From positions 1 through 64,000 of the forward strand of contig JBFGCT010000001.1 of NCBI GenBank assembly GCA_041581055.1: a DNA stretch of 64,000 nucleotides. The letters run 5' to 3'. Both the position numbers and the translations under genes were made by a program. Numbering within the stretch: position 1 is the stretch's first letter; each line of letters begins with the position of its first letter. Below, piece by piece: positions 18,385-27,474 of this stretch. Source of the DNA: JBFGCT01 sp041581055. Lineage in GTDB: Bacteria > Actinomycetota > Acidimicrobiia > Acidimicrobiales > Ilumatobacteraceae. The notes below the pieces were generated by a model. The model saw only the letters and a program-made list of their open reading frames with translations, ran no database searches and was not told where the DNA came from.

Positions 18385-18651
18385 ATGACCGAGTGCGACG
18401 AACCCGATTGCCGAGCGACGCTCCACGAGCTCGACCGGTTCCTCGACGACGAGTTGACCGTCGAGACGCGCACCGCGATCCATCACCACCTGGAAGGCTG
18501 CCCCGACTGCTACGGCGCGTTCGACTTCCACGCCGAGTTGAAGCAGGTCGTGCGGGCCAAGTGCAACAGCGACGAGATGCCCGCCGACCTGCTGTCGCGG
18601 ATCGAGCGCTGTTTCGACACCGACCTCGACGGCGACGGCCAGATCGGCTGA
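18385..18651 (+). CDS. rsrA: RsrA-like zinc anti-sigma factor
   Basis: 88 residues starting MTECDEPDCRATLHELD. HHLEGCPDC supplies the HxxxCxxC zinc motif of ZAS anti-sigma factors, with further N-terminal Cys (C4, C9) and a Cys near the end. Oxidation of such Cys pairs releases zinc and the sigma factor. ATG 18385 is chosen because AGGAG lies 8 nt upstream; a TTG at 18379 overlapping the sigR stop is the alternative. It is translationally coupled to sigR. Confidence 0.9.
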   Translation: MTECDEPDCRATLHELDRFLDDELTVETRTAIHHHLEGCPDCYGAFDFHAELKQVVRAKCNSDEMPADLLSRIERCFDTDLDGDGQIG

Positions 18652-18688
18652 ACGTCCCACCCATCGCGGGTTCACCCCGAGGGTTCGC

Positions 18689-18694
18689 TAGCCT
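18689..18694 (+). promoter_or_regulatory. TAGCCT -10 element of small membrane gene
   Basis: 7 nt before ATG 18702; predicted leaderless. Confidence 0.55.
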
Positions 18695-18701
18695 CGGCGC
18701 C

Positions 18702-18854
18702 ATGCTCGCAGCCGAGATCTGGCACTGGTGGATCGGAATCGTCCTCGCGGGAGGCACGGTGCTCGCCGGCGTGGTCCTGCTCGCCGGGTACCTGGCCACC
18801 GTGACGTCCAAGCAGCACCCGCGCGGCAAGAAGGCCCGCGAAGCCGACCTCTGA
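18702..18854 (+). CDS. 50-residue single-pass membrane protein
   Basis: Residues 4-33 are hydrophobic (IWHWWIGIVLAGGTVLAGVVLLAGYLATV written across the membrane) and the tail is basic (SKQHPRGKKAREADL). The start is fixed by TAGCCT 7 nt upstream. It lies between rsrA and tilS, and is separated from tilS by only 10 bp, so the two may share a transcript. Function unknown. Confidence 0.72.
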   Translation: MLAAEIWHWWIGIVLAGGTVLAGVVLLAGYLATVTSKQHPRGKKAREADL

Positions 18855-18864
18855 GCGCCGGCGC

Positions 18865-19788
18865 ATGGGGCCCGATCCGGCGACGGCGCCACGTGCGCGG
18901 CTGCTCCGCCTCCCGGGCATCGCCGCCCTGCTCGCCCGCTGCACGTTCGACCCGCCGGGGTCGCCGGTGCTCTGCGCGCTGTCCGGCGGCGCCGACTCGA
19001 CGGCGATGACCGCGCTCGCGGTCGCCGCCGGCTGCGAGGTGACCACCGTCCACGTGCATCACGGCCTGCGCCCCTGCGCCGACCGCGACGCCGCCATCGC
19101 CGCCGACACGGCCCGCCGGCTCGGCGTCGGCTTCCGCATCGAACTCGTCGAAGTCGACGACGGCCCGAATCTGGAGGCGCGCGCCCGCGCCGCGCGGCGG
19201 CTGGCGTGCGGCCCGACGGCGATCACGGCGCACACCGCCGACGACCAGGCCGAGACCCTGCTCCTGGCGCTGATGCGGGGCTCCGGGGCCACCGGCTTGG
19301 CGGGGATGCGCCCTGGGCCGGCCCACCCGATCCTCGGGCTCCGACGGTCCGAGACCGAGGCCCTCTGTGCCGACCTCGGGCTGCCGACCGCCCACGACCC
19401 GACCAACGACGACCCGCGGTTCCGCCGCAACCGGGTGCGCCACGAACTCCGGCCCCTGCTCGACCGGCTCGCCGACCGCGACCTCTCCCCGCTCTTGAAC
19501 CGCACGGCCGACCTCGTGCGCGACGACGACGATCTGCTCGACCAGCTCGCCGGCTCGCTCGATCCGACCGACGCGATCGGGTTGGCGGAGGCCCCGCTCC
19601 CCCTGGCGCGAAGGGCGATCCGCCGCTGGCTCGCCCGTGATGGGTACCCGCCGGACGCGGCGACCGTGGCGCGCGTCCTCGACGTCGCCGGAGGCGGATC
19701 GGTCGGCTGCGACGTCGGTGGCGGGCGACGGGTCGAGCGCTCGCGCCAGCGCTTGAGCCTTTGTGACGGCCCGCCGGATGGCGGCTAG
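18865..19788 (+). CDS. tilS: tRNA(Ile)-lysidine synthase
   Basis: 307 residues. It modifies C34 of the CAU-anticodon tRNA-Ile to lysidine with ATP and lysine, so that AUA is read correctly. The PP-loop SGGADSTAM (about residues 41-49) and the downstream HHGLRPCADRDA, TAHTADDQAETLLLALMRGSG and NRVRHELRPLL segments are TilS hallmarks. It is shorter than the E. coli enzyme, as is common in actinobacteria. The ATG start is 10 bp after the small membrane gene. Confidence 0.93.
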   Translation: MGPDPATAPRARLLRLPGIAALLARCTFDPPGSPVLCALSGGADSTAMTALAVAAGCEVTTVHVHHGLRPCADRDAAIAADTARRLGVGFRIELVEVDDGPNLEARARAARRLACGPTAITAHTADDQAETLLLALMRGSGATGLAGMRPGPAHPILGLRRSETEALCADLGLPTAHDPTNDDPRFRRNRVRHELRPLLDRLADRDLSPLLNRTADLVRDDDDLLDQLAGSLDPTDAIGLAEAPLPLARRAIRRWLARDGYPPDAATVARVLDVAGGGSVGCDVGGGRRVERSRQRLSLCDGPPDGG

Positions 19789-19834
19789 CCTGGCGATCCG
19801 GTATGCAGACTGCCAACGCACGGGGAGACCGCTG

Positions 19835-20341
19835 ATGCCCCCGCGGCTACGGGGGAAATGGGCGCTCGGCATCACGCCGCGCAACTTCACGTGGATCCTG
19901 AAAGACAAGCTAGCGATCTGCGAGCGCCCGGGCGGCGTCGGTGAGAACCACCGGCGGGTGCGCCGCCAGGAGGAGATCATCTGGCTGCGCGAGAACGGCT
20001 TCGGCTGTGTGATCTCGATCATCCCGGCGCCCCACAACCTGCACAACTACGAGGAGCTTCAGCTCCCGTGCCGCCACCGCCCGTTCAACAGCGAGAACCT
20101 CGACGCCTACCTCACCGCGCTGTACACCGAGATCCGCGACCTGCTGAGCCACGGCGCGAAGCTGCTGGTGCACGGCGAGGAGGTCGGCGACCGGATCGTC
20201 GGGGTGATGGGCGGCTATGTGCGCTGGTCAGGGCTGGTCGAGGACCCGACCAAGGCGATCCAGGTGACCGAGCGGCTGGCGGGGCGCCAACTCGACCCGT
20301 TCGCCCGCGAGGTCATCATGCGCGCCCACGAGCTGCGCTGA
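19835..20341 (+). CDS. Dual-specificity-phosphatase-fold protein lacking the catalytic Cys
   Basis: 168 residues. The layout WILKDKLAICERPGG...RRQEEIIWLRENGFGCVISI...AYLTALYTEIRDLLSHGAKLLVHG resembles cyclin-type and dual-specificity phosphatases. Where HCxxGxxR is expected the sequence reads HGEEVGDR: His and Arg are kept but Cys is replaced by Gly. It may therefore be a phosphate-binding pseudoenzyme or use other chemistry. ATG 19835 is preferred over 19763 because GGGGAG lies 7 nt upstream and TAGCCT lies about 36 nt earlier, across the tilS stop. Confidence 0.65.
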   Translation: MPPRLRGKWALGITPRNFTWILKDKLAICERPGGVGENHRRVRRQEEIIWLRENGFGCVISIIPAPHNLHNYEELQLPCRHRPFNSENLDAYLTALYTEIRDLLSHGAKLLVHGEEVGDRIVGVMGGYVRWSGLVEDPTKAIQVTERLAGRQLDPFAREVIMRAHELR

Positions 20342-20348
20342 GAGCCGC

Positions 20349-21023
20349 TCAGCCGCGGATCGGCGGCGAGACCGAGCACATCTCGTCGTCGACGACCAGC
20401 AACGGGAGCGGGTCGACCGGCTCGTTGCCGGGCCGCACCTCGAAGTGCAGGTGGTAGTTGGTGTCGTTGTAGATGCCCGAGGTGCCGGTGTTGCCGACGT
20501 AGCCGATCACCTGGCCGAGCTGCACCGCGTCGCCTTCCTCGAGGCCGTCCTCGTGGCGCGCCATGTGGAAGTACTTGTAGGTGACGTCGTTGTCCTCGTC
20601 GTAGAGCGTCCAGCCGTGGCCGGCGCCGTAGTTCAGGCCGGAATCGACGTAGCGCTTGGTCAGCCGGCCGTTGGCGACGGCGAGCAGCGGCTGATCCCGC
20701 GAGCCCATGATGTCGACGCCCTCGTGGAGCCGCGAGCAGGAGTTCCCGCGGCAGTCGCCAAAGTTGTCGAGGACGTAGCAGTCCGACGACGCCTCGATGG
20801 GGAAGATCAACATCCCGTCGGGCGGGGGCTCGACCGGCGGGGCGACCGTCCCGAGGCGGCGGGCGGGTTGCAGCGCGCTCCCGGGGTCGTTGAGCTCGCC
20901 GCCCACCCCGTCGGCGTCGACGACGCTCGACGCGAACCGCCCGAGGCCGAGCACGCCGAGCCCGGCGCCGACCGCGGCGGCGCTCAGGAACTGGCGGCGG
21001 GAGAGAGGCGTGCGTTCGCTCAT
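20349..21023 (-). CDS. Tat-exported M23-type peptidase, copy A
   Basis: 224 residues. The N-terminus MSERTPLSRRQFLSAAAVGAG is a twin-arginine signal. The mature part has HEGVDIMG (HxxxD), YFHMARHEDG and HLHFE, the zinc-binding motifs of M23/LytM endopeptidases that cut peptidoglycan cross-bridges. ATG 21023 is chosen because the Tat motif starts there. It is a tandem paralogue of the next gene, sharing the NFGDCRG segment, and ends 7 bp from the convergent phosphatase-fold gene. Confidence 0.87.
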   Translation of the reverse strand: MSERTPLSRRQFLSAAAVGAGLGVLGLGRFASSVVDADGVGGELNDPGSALQPARRLGTVAPPVEPPPDGMLIFPIEASSDCYVLDNFGDCRGNSCSRLHEGVDIMGSRDQPLLAVANGRLTKRYVDSGLNYGAGHGWTLYDEDNDVTYKYFHMARHEDGLEEGDAVQLGQVIGYVGNTGTSGIYNDTNYHLHFEVRPGNEPVDPLPLLVVDDEMCSVSPPIRG

Positions 21024-21148
21024 GTGTCGGTCAGCGCCACGACGCGCGTCCACGCGACCGTGACATCTGGTTCTTCGGCAGGGCGCAGCCGTCGCTTGAG
21101 CCCTTTGTGTGACGGCGACGTTACCGGACCGTCACCAAACCGACACAA

Positions 21149-21796
21149 TCAGAACACGACGCTCCCGTCCGGCGGGTCGAACACGCCGAGCGGGTCGATC
21201 GCCGGCCCGCCCGCCGGGTGATATTCGAAGTGGACGTGGCAGTTGCAGGTCTCGGGATTGCCGTCGTCGGAGTTCCCGGTCTCTCCGACATAGCCGATGA
21301 CCTGACCCGCCGCGACCGAACTGCCCTCGACGAGCCCGTCGGCGAACGCCGAGAGGTGGGCGTAGAAGTAGTAGGTCTCGTCCGGCTCGGTCAGCACCCA
21401 CGCGTTGCCGGATCGGCCGGCGCCGGACCCGCCGTCGACGTACTGCTCGGTGAGCACGCCCATCGCCATCGCGTAGATCGGCTGCCCGAAGTCGCCGAAG
21501 ACGTCGATGCCCTGGTGGCGGCGCTCACAATCGGACCCCCGGCAATCGCCGAAGTTCGACAGCACGGTGCAGAATCCGTCGAGCGGGTCCAGCGGGAATC
21601 TCCGGAACGGTCGCCGTGGCTGGATCCTGCGCGCCGGCTCGACGGCGGTGGCCGCCGCGTCGAAGCCGCCGTCGCCCGAGCCGAGCACCGTCGGGGCGAC
21701 CCGGCCGAGGCGGCTCAGCCCGAAGACGCCGGCGCCGACGAGGCCGACGGTTGAGCCGATCATCTGGCGCCTGGTGCGAGTAGCGTTGGGATCCAT
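21149..21796 (-). CDS. Tat-type M23 peptidase-like protein, copy B
   Basis: 215 residues. It starts MDPNATRTRRQMIGSTVGLVGAG, a Tat-like signal. HQGIDVFG, YFYAHLSAFADG and HVHFEYHP supply the M23 zinc motifs. NFGDCRGSDCERRHQGID is nearly the same as in copy A, indicating duplication, and both keep paired Cys near this segment, as expected for exported proteins. The start codon (21796-21794) overlaps that of the divergent epimerase gene (21795-21797). No ribosome site is visible. Confidence 0.85.
   Translation of the reverse strand: MDPNATRTRRQMIGSTVGLVGAGVFGLSRLGRVAPTVLGSGDGGFDAAATAVEPARRIQPRRPFRRFPLDPLDGFCTVLSNFGDCRGSDCERRHQGIDVFGDFGQPIYAMAMGVLTEQYVDGGSGAGRSGNAWVLTEPDETYYFYAHLSAFADGLVEGSSVAAGQVIGYVGETGNSDDGNPETCNCHVHFEYHPAGGPAIDPLGVFDPPDGSVVF
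21781..21786 (+). promoter_or_regulatory. TAGCGT -10 element of epimerase operon
   Basis: 8 nt before ATG 21795; lies inside the divergent M23 coding sequence. Confidence 0.55.
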
Positions 21797-22766
21797 GGCA
21801 GGGAGGCGGGTCTTCGTGAGCGGCGTGGGCGGCGAGCTCGGCACCCTCGTGGCCAGCCTGCTGGAGGACGAGCCTTGGGTCGGAGCGCTGGCCGGCATCG
21901 ACGCCGACCCGCCACGTCGCAGGCTGCAGCGTACGACATTTCACCGGATCGACCCAGACGAACACGACCGGATCGTCGACACCGTGATCGCGTTCAACCC
22001 GCACGTTCTGGTGCACATCGGCGTCTGGGAGCCCAACGCCAGGGCGGCGCCGCGGGTGGCCGCCTCGCTCACCGACCAGGCGGCGACATCGGTGATCGGC
22101 GCGGCGGCCGAGTGCCGGGCGCTCGAGCACGTCATCGTGCGTAGCGGGATCGAGATCTACGGGCGCGCCAAGGGGTCGCTGACCAGGCCCGACGAGTCGA
22201 CCCAGATCAACCCGACCTCCGAGTACGGACACACCGTGGCGGGCATCGAGAAGACCGCCACCGCGGTCGGCCGGCGCATCGGGGTCACGGTCGGCGCGGT
22301 TCGTCTCGCCTCGGTCCTCGGCCCCCACGTCCCCTCACCGCTCGGCCGGTTCCTCCGGCTGCCGGCCGTCCCGTTCAGCGCCCTCGCCGACCCGCCGTTC
22401 GCGGTCATCGAGCACACCGACGCGGCGCGCGCCCTGGTCGCCGCGGCCCGCGTCTCGCTCGCCGAGCCGGTCAACGTGGTGGCGCCGGGGGCGATCACCT
22501 GCCTGCAGGCGGCCCGGCGCGGGCGCCGCCTGCCGATCCCGTTGCTCGGTCCGGAATGGCGGCTGGCGAAGGTCATGGCCCATGTCTTCGGCGCCCCGGT
22601 CCCCGACCACGTCGCCGAGATGCTCCACCGGGGTCGGCTCGCCGACAACGGCCGGATGGCCGAGTTGCTCGCGGTGACGCCCGACGCGACCACTCCGGAT
22701 GTGATCGACCGGCTGTACGGCTGGCCGAGCATCATCCGCACGCCGGCCAGGGTTCGGGTCGCCTGA
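21795..22766 (+). CDS. NAD-dependent epimerase/dehydratase (extended SDR), Rv0501-like
   Basis: 323 residues. GVGGELGTLVASLL is the Rossmann dinucleotide loop (GxxGxxG-like) and SEYGHTVAGIEK holds the catalytic Tyr and Lys, though the Lys spacing (YxxxxxxxxK) is wider than the usual YxxxK, so activity is uncertain. It heads a four-gene operon whose genes overlap by TGATG. The pairing with an acyltransferase-like gene matches Rv0501-Rv0502 of M. tuberculosis. The start is fixed by TAGCGT 8 nt upstream. Confidence 0.83.
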   Translation: MAGRRVFVSGVGGELGTLVASLLEDEPWVGALAGIDADPPRRRLQRTTFHRIDPDEHDRIVDTVIAFNPHVLVHIGVWEPNARAAPRVAASLTDQAATSVIGAAAECRALEHVIVRSGIEIYGRAKGSLTRPDESTQINPTSEYGHTVAGIEKTATAVGRRIGVTVGAVRLASVLGPHVPSPLGRFLRLPAVPFSALADPPFAVIEHTDAARALVAAARVSLAEPVNVVAPGAITCLQAARRGRRLPIPLLGPEWRLAKVMAHVFGAPVPDHVAEMLHRGRLADNGRMAELLAVTPDATTPDVIDRLYGWPSIIRTPARVRVA

Positions 22767-23515
22767 TGACCGACCTCGCCCGCGTCATCCCGCTCCCGGT
22801 GCGGCGCGGGGCGGCCGCCGCCGCATCGTCGGTCTCCGACGCGATGTCCGGGGCCGGCGCCGCGGCCCGCCGGGCGACCCAGTCGCCGGGCATGATCGAC
22901 GATTGGGGCCGCGACCCCGCGCTGGTCCGGTCGCTGATGACCGTCGCCCAACTCCGATGGGGTGTGACGCTCGGCGGCCACGACCGCCTCCCGAAGCGCA
23001 AGGGCGCCCTGATCATCGTCAACACCCGCCGGTTCGCGCTGGCGCCGGTGATCGCCGCGTTCGCCATCACCCGGGCGACCGATCGCCCCGTGCGGTTCGT
23101 CGGGCGGCCCGACGACGCGCCGGTCGGGGCCTTCGCCCGACGGGTCGGCGCGCTGCTCGACAACCCCGACGAGGTCGGGGGCGCGCTCCGCGCCGGCGAG
23201 CTCGTCGTGCTCGGGGCCGCGCCGTCGACGCGCTCCCGGGAGGTCGGCATCATCGATCACTTCCATGTCGGCGCGGCGTTCGCCGCGTCGGCCCCCGTCT
23301 ACCCCGCGGCGACGACGAGCAGCCCGTTCACCCGCCACGCCCGGGTCGAGATCGGCGACTTCGTCCGCAGCAAGCGACGGCGGCGCGGGCCGCTCAGCGA
23401 GCTCGAGCTCGCCGACCAGGTCGCCACCCGGATCGAACTGCTGCTCGACGAGTTCGGCGACCTCAACACCGGGTGGCCGTTCGGTCAATTCTCCTTCCGC
23501 GGGATCGGCCGCTGA
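22766..23515 (+). CDS. Acyltransferase-like protein with degenerate active site, Rv0502-like
   Basis: 249 residues. The central part (GGHDRLPKRKGALIIVNTRRFALAPVI, FVGRPDDAPVGAFARRVGAL, GELVVLGAAPSTRS) follows the layout of PlsC-type glycerolipid acyltransferases. The HxxxxD catalytic motif expected after IIVN is absent (NTRRFALAP). It may bind acyl groups or lipids without transferring them, or serve as a partner of the epimerase. ATG 22766 overlaps the epimerase stop (TGATG). Confidence 0.7.
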   Translation: MTDLARVIPLPVRRGAAAAASSVSDAMSGAGAAARRATQSPGMIDDWGRDPALVRSLMTVAQLRWGVTLGGHDRLPKRKGALIIVNTRRFALAPVIAAFAITRATDRPVRFVGRPDDAPVGAFARRVGALLDNPDEVGGALRAGELVVLGAAPSTRSREVGIIDHFHVGAAFAASAPVYPAATTSSPFTRHARVEIGDFVRSKRRRRGPLSELELADQVATRIELLLDEFGDLNTGWPFGQFSFRGIGR

Positions 23516-24372
23516 TGCCGTACGTCCGCGTTGCGGATGGCGCGCGCATCCACTACTCGACCTTGGGGCGGACGAGCGCGGCGCCGATCCTGTTCATCCA
23601 GGGCCTCGGCGCCGACAAGAACGGGTGGAACCTGCAGCGGTTCGCCGCCGCGCCCCGCTATCGCTCGATCGCGCTCGACAACCGGGGCGCGGGCCGCAGC
23701 GACAAGCCGCACGGCGCGTACACCCTCGAGCAGATGTCCGACGACGCGATCGCCGTGCTCGACCACGCCGGCGTCGACACCGCGCACATCGTCGGCGCGT
23801 CGATGGGCGGCGCGATCAGCCAAGTCCTCGCCGTCGAGCACCCCGAGCGGGTCAGGTCGTTGACCCTCGCCTGCACGGCGGGCCGCAACCACCCGTGGCG
23901 CGAGGAGCTGCTCGCCAGCTGGCGCGACATGGCGCTCGAGCGCGGCCTCGGCTCGATGGGCAAGGAGGCGGCGCGCTGGGTGATCGGCCCACGCTCGTTT
24001 CGCCGGGTGCTGCCCGCGATCGGCTGGCTGGGTCCGCTGGCGCTCGGCCGCCCGTCGCACGCGTTCGCCGCCCAGGTCGACGCCATCCTGAACGTCGACA
24101 TGACGATCGCCGAGCGGGTGCGCGAGATCGAGGCGCCGACGCTCGTGCTGGTGGGCAACCAGGACATCCTCACGCCGCGCGGCGACAGCGAGGACCTCGC
24201 CGAGCGCATCCCGACCGCCGAGTTGGTCGTGATCAGCGGCGCGGCCCACGGCTTCATGATCGAACACGCCTCGACGTTCAACCGCGTGCTGTTCGAGTTC
24301 ATCGGGCGGGCCGAGGCCAAACACCGCGCCCAGCGCCCCGCCGGCCGCTCCCTCGACGCCGCCGCTGGTTGA
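23515..24372 (+). CDS. Alpha/beta hydrolase
   Basis: 285 residues. FIQGLGADKNGW (oxyanion region), DNRGAGRSDKP, GASMGGAISQ with nucleophile Ser, GNQDILTP with acid Asp, and GAAHGFMIE with catalytic His form a complete alpha/beta-hydrolase triad. The substrate cannot be told. It is coupled by TGATG to genes on both sides, so it should act with the epimerase, acyltransferase-like and flavoprotein products, perhaps in lipid or envelope metabolism. Confidence 0.88.
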   Translation: MPYVRVADGARIHYSTLGRTSAAPILFIQGLGADKNGWNLQRFAAAPRYRSIALDNRGAGRSDKPHGAYTLEQMSDDAIAVLDHAGVDTAHIVGASMGGAISQVLAVEHPERVRSLTLACTAGRNHPWREELLASWRDMALERGLGSMGKEAARWVIGPRSFRRVLPAIGWLGPLALGRPSHAFAAQVDAILNVDMTIAERVREIEAPTLVLVGNQDILTPRGDSEDLAERIPTAELVVISGAAHGFMIEHASTFNRVLFEFIGRAEAKHRAQRPAGRSLDAAAG

Positions 24373-25346
24373 TGCGCGTCGCCGTCATCGGGGCCGGACT
24401 CGCCGGGCTCGTCGCGGCGCGCGAGCTGCGGGCCGCGGGGCTCGACGTCACCGTGGTCGACAAGGGTCGCTCGCCGGGCGGGCGGCTGGCGACCCGCCGG
24501 ATCGGCGCCGCCCGGCTCGACCACGGCGCCCAGTTCTTCACCGTGCGCACGCCGGCGTTCCGCTCGCGCGTCGACGGTTGGACCGGCCGCGAGCTCGTGC
24601 GGGTGTGGGCGACCGGCTTCGACGGCGCCGACGGGCATCCCCGATACGTCGCGGTCGACGGCATGAACGCGCTGGCCAAGGATCTCGCCGCCGGCCTCGA
24701 CGTCGAGTGCTCGACGATGGCGTTCGCCGTCCGCCCGGCCGAGGCGCCGTCGGCGCCGCGCTGGGAGGTGGTGATCGACGACGGCACGACGCGGCCGGCC
24801 GACGCGGTGATCATCACCTGCCCGCTGCCCCAGGCCTTCGCGCTGCTGGTCGATTCGGGGCTCGACCTCGAGAGCGGCCCGTTCCGCACCGACTACGACC
24901 GGACGATCGGCCTGCTGGCGGTGCTCGGCGCGCCCGGCGCCGTCCCCGCCCCCGGCGGCGTCCAAAATCCCGACGAGACCTTCGCGTTCGTCGCCGACAA
25001 CCTGGCCAAGGGCGTGAGCGCCGTCCCCGCGCTGACGTTCCACGCCACGCCGGCATGGAGCGAGGCCCACTGGGACGACGGCGACGGCGCGCTCGTCGCG
25101 GCGTTGGAGTCGGCGGCGCGGCCGTGGCTGGGCGGCGCGCCGATCGTCGAGCGGCAGCTCAAGAAGTGGCGGTTCGCGACGCCGCGCACGGTCTGGCCCG
25201 ACCCGTGTTGGCGGGGCGCCGACGGCAGCCTCGTCCTCGCCGGCGACGCGTTCGCCGGCCCGCGGATCGAGGGCGCCCACAACTCCGGGCTCGCCGCGGC
25301 CCACGCGCTGATCGACGGGGCGGACCGCCCGCGATCAGGGCGCTGA
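24372..25346 (+). CDS. Renalase-like FAD-dependent amine oxidoreductase
   Basis: 324 residues. VIGAGLAGLVAARELRAAG is the FAD Rossmann motif, followed by VVDKGRSPGGRLATRR and LDHGAQFFTVR, which are typical of renalase-like NAD(P)-binding flavoproteins. Near the end LVLAGDAFAGPRIEGAHNSGLAAA forms the second FAD motif. Bacterial renalases oxidise wrongly reduced dihydro-NAD(P) isomers; whether this one does is unknown. It ends the four-gene operon and overlaps the convergent gene by 12 bp. Confidence 0.87.
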   Translation: MRVAVIGAGLAGLVAARELRAAGLDVTVVDKGRSPGGRLATRRIGAARLDHGAQFFTVRTPAFRSRVDGWTGRELVRVWATGFDGADGHPRYVAVDGMNALAKDLAAGLDVECSTMAFAVRPAEAPSAPRWEVVIDDGTTRPADAVIITCPLPQAFALLVDSGLDLESGPFRTDYDRTIGLLAVLGAPGAVPAPGGVQNPDETFAFVADNLAKGVSAVPALTFHATPAWSEAHWDDGDGALVAALESAARPWLGGAPIVERQLKKWRFATPRTVWPDPCWRGADGSLVLAGDAFAGPRIEGAHNSGLAAAHALIDGADRPRSGR

Positions 25347-26033
25347 CGTCGGCCCTGCCGGCGGGGCGTCGGGGAAGTCGCCGTCGCCGACGACGGTCGA
25401 GGCCGGGATCGACGTGCCCGGCGTCGAGGGGCCGACCTCTTCACCGCACCGCACGGTGGTCACCTCCTCCAACTCGAGGTCGACCACGGTGACGCTGTCG
25501 GGCCCGAAGCGGCGCAGGAAGTCACGGAACGTCGGAATGTCGATGTTGCCGCAATCGCGCTCGATGACCTGGGCATACCTGACCTGCCACCCGTTCTCGA
25601 ACAGCGCGTAGCCGTCTTGCAGGTCGATGATCGGCGGCAGCTCGACGGTCGCCCGGGGGGCCTGCGGCAGGATCGCGAACCAGACCACCGCGTCGCCGAG
25701 GAGGTCGGCGAACACCGCGCAGCGGTTGATCGCGCTGACCGCCGTGCACGAGATCTCGCCGGGCGTGCCGGGGGCCACGCGCATCACGCGGTCGCCGACG
25801 AGGATGAGGTCGAGGAACCCGACCGTGACCCCGTCCGGCGCGACGCTGAAGTCGTCGGAGGGGACGATGGCGAAGATCGGCTCGATCAGGTCGATCCGCC
25901 GTTCGACGACCTCGACGTCGGCGATCGCGTCGATCGCGTCGCCCTCGTCGGCGATCACCGTCCTGACGAACAGCGCCAACCCGGCGAGCGCGGCGACGGC
26001 CGCAACGAACCGGAGGCTGAACAACTGCCGCAC
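25335..26033 (-). CDS. Hypothetical membrane-anchored protein
   Basis: 232 residues. VRQLFSLRFVAAVAALAGLALFVRTV is an N-terminal membrane anchor or signal; the remainder is an acidic extracytoplasmic domain with Cys at several places (ISCTAVSAINRCAVF, ERDCGNI, VRCGEE) that may form disulfides. The tail is Pro/Thr-rich. The GTG 26033 start is fixed by TACGTT 8 nt upstream. No family is recognised. Confidence 0.7.
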   Translation of the reverse strand: MRQLFSLRFVAAVAALAGLALFVRTVIADEGDAIDAIADVEVVERRIDLIEPIFAIVPSDDFSVAPDGVTVGFLDLILVGDRVMRVAPGTPGEISCTAVSAINRCAVFADLLGDAVVWFAILPQAPRATVELPPIIDLQDGYALFENGWQVRYAQVIERDCGNIDIPTFRDFLRRFGPDSVTVVDLELEEVTTVRCGEEVGPSTPGTSIPASTVVGDGDFPDAPPAGPTSAP

Positions 26034-26041
26034 GGGAGACC

Positions 26042-26047
26042 AACGTA
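26042..26047 (-). promoter_or_regulatory. TACGTT -10 element
   Basis: Minus strand, 8 nt before GTG 26033; predicted leaderless. Confidence 0.5.
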
Positions 26048-26120
26048 CCGGCGGCCGTCCCGGTCGCACCGCCACCCGGCCGGATCGGTCGCTGCGCCAC
26101 GACCGCGCCGTCCTTCCGCT

Positions 26121-27464
<1,344 letters not shown>

Positions 27465-27474
27465 CGGACTCAGC

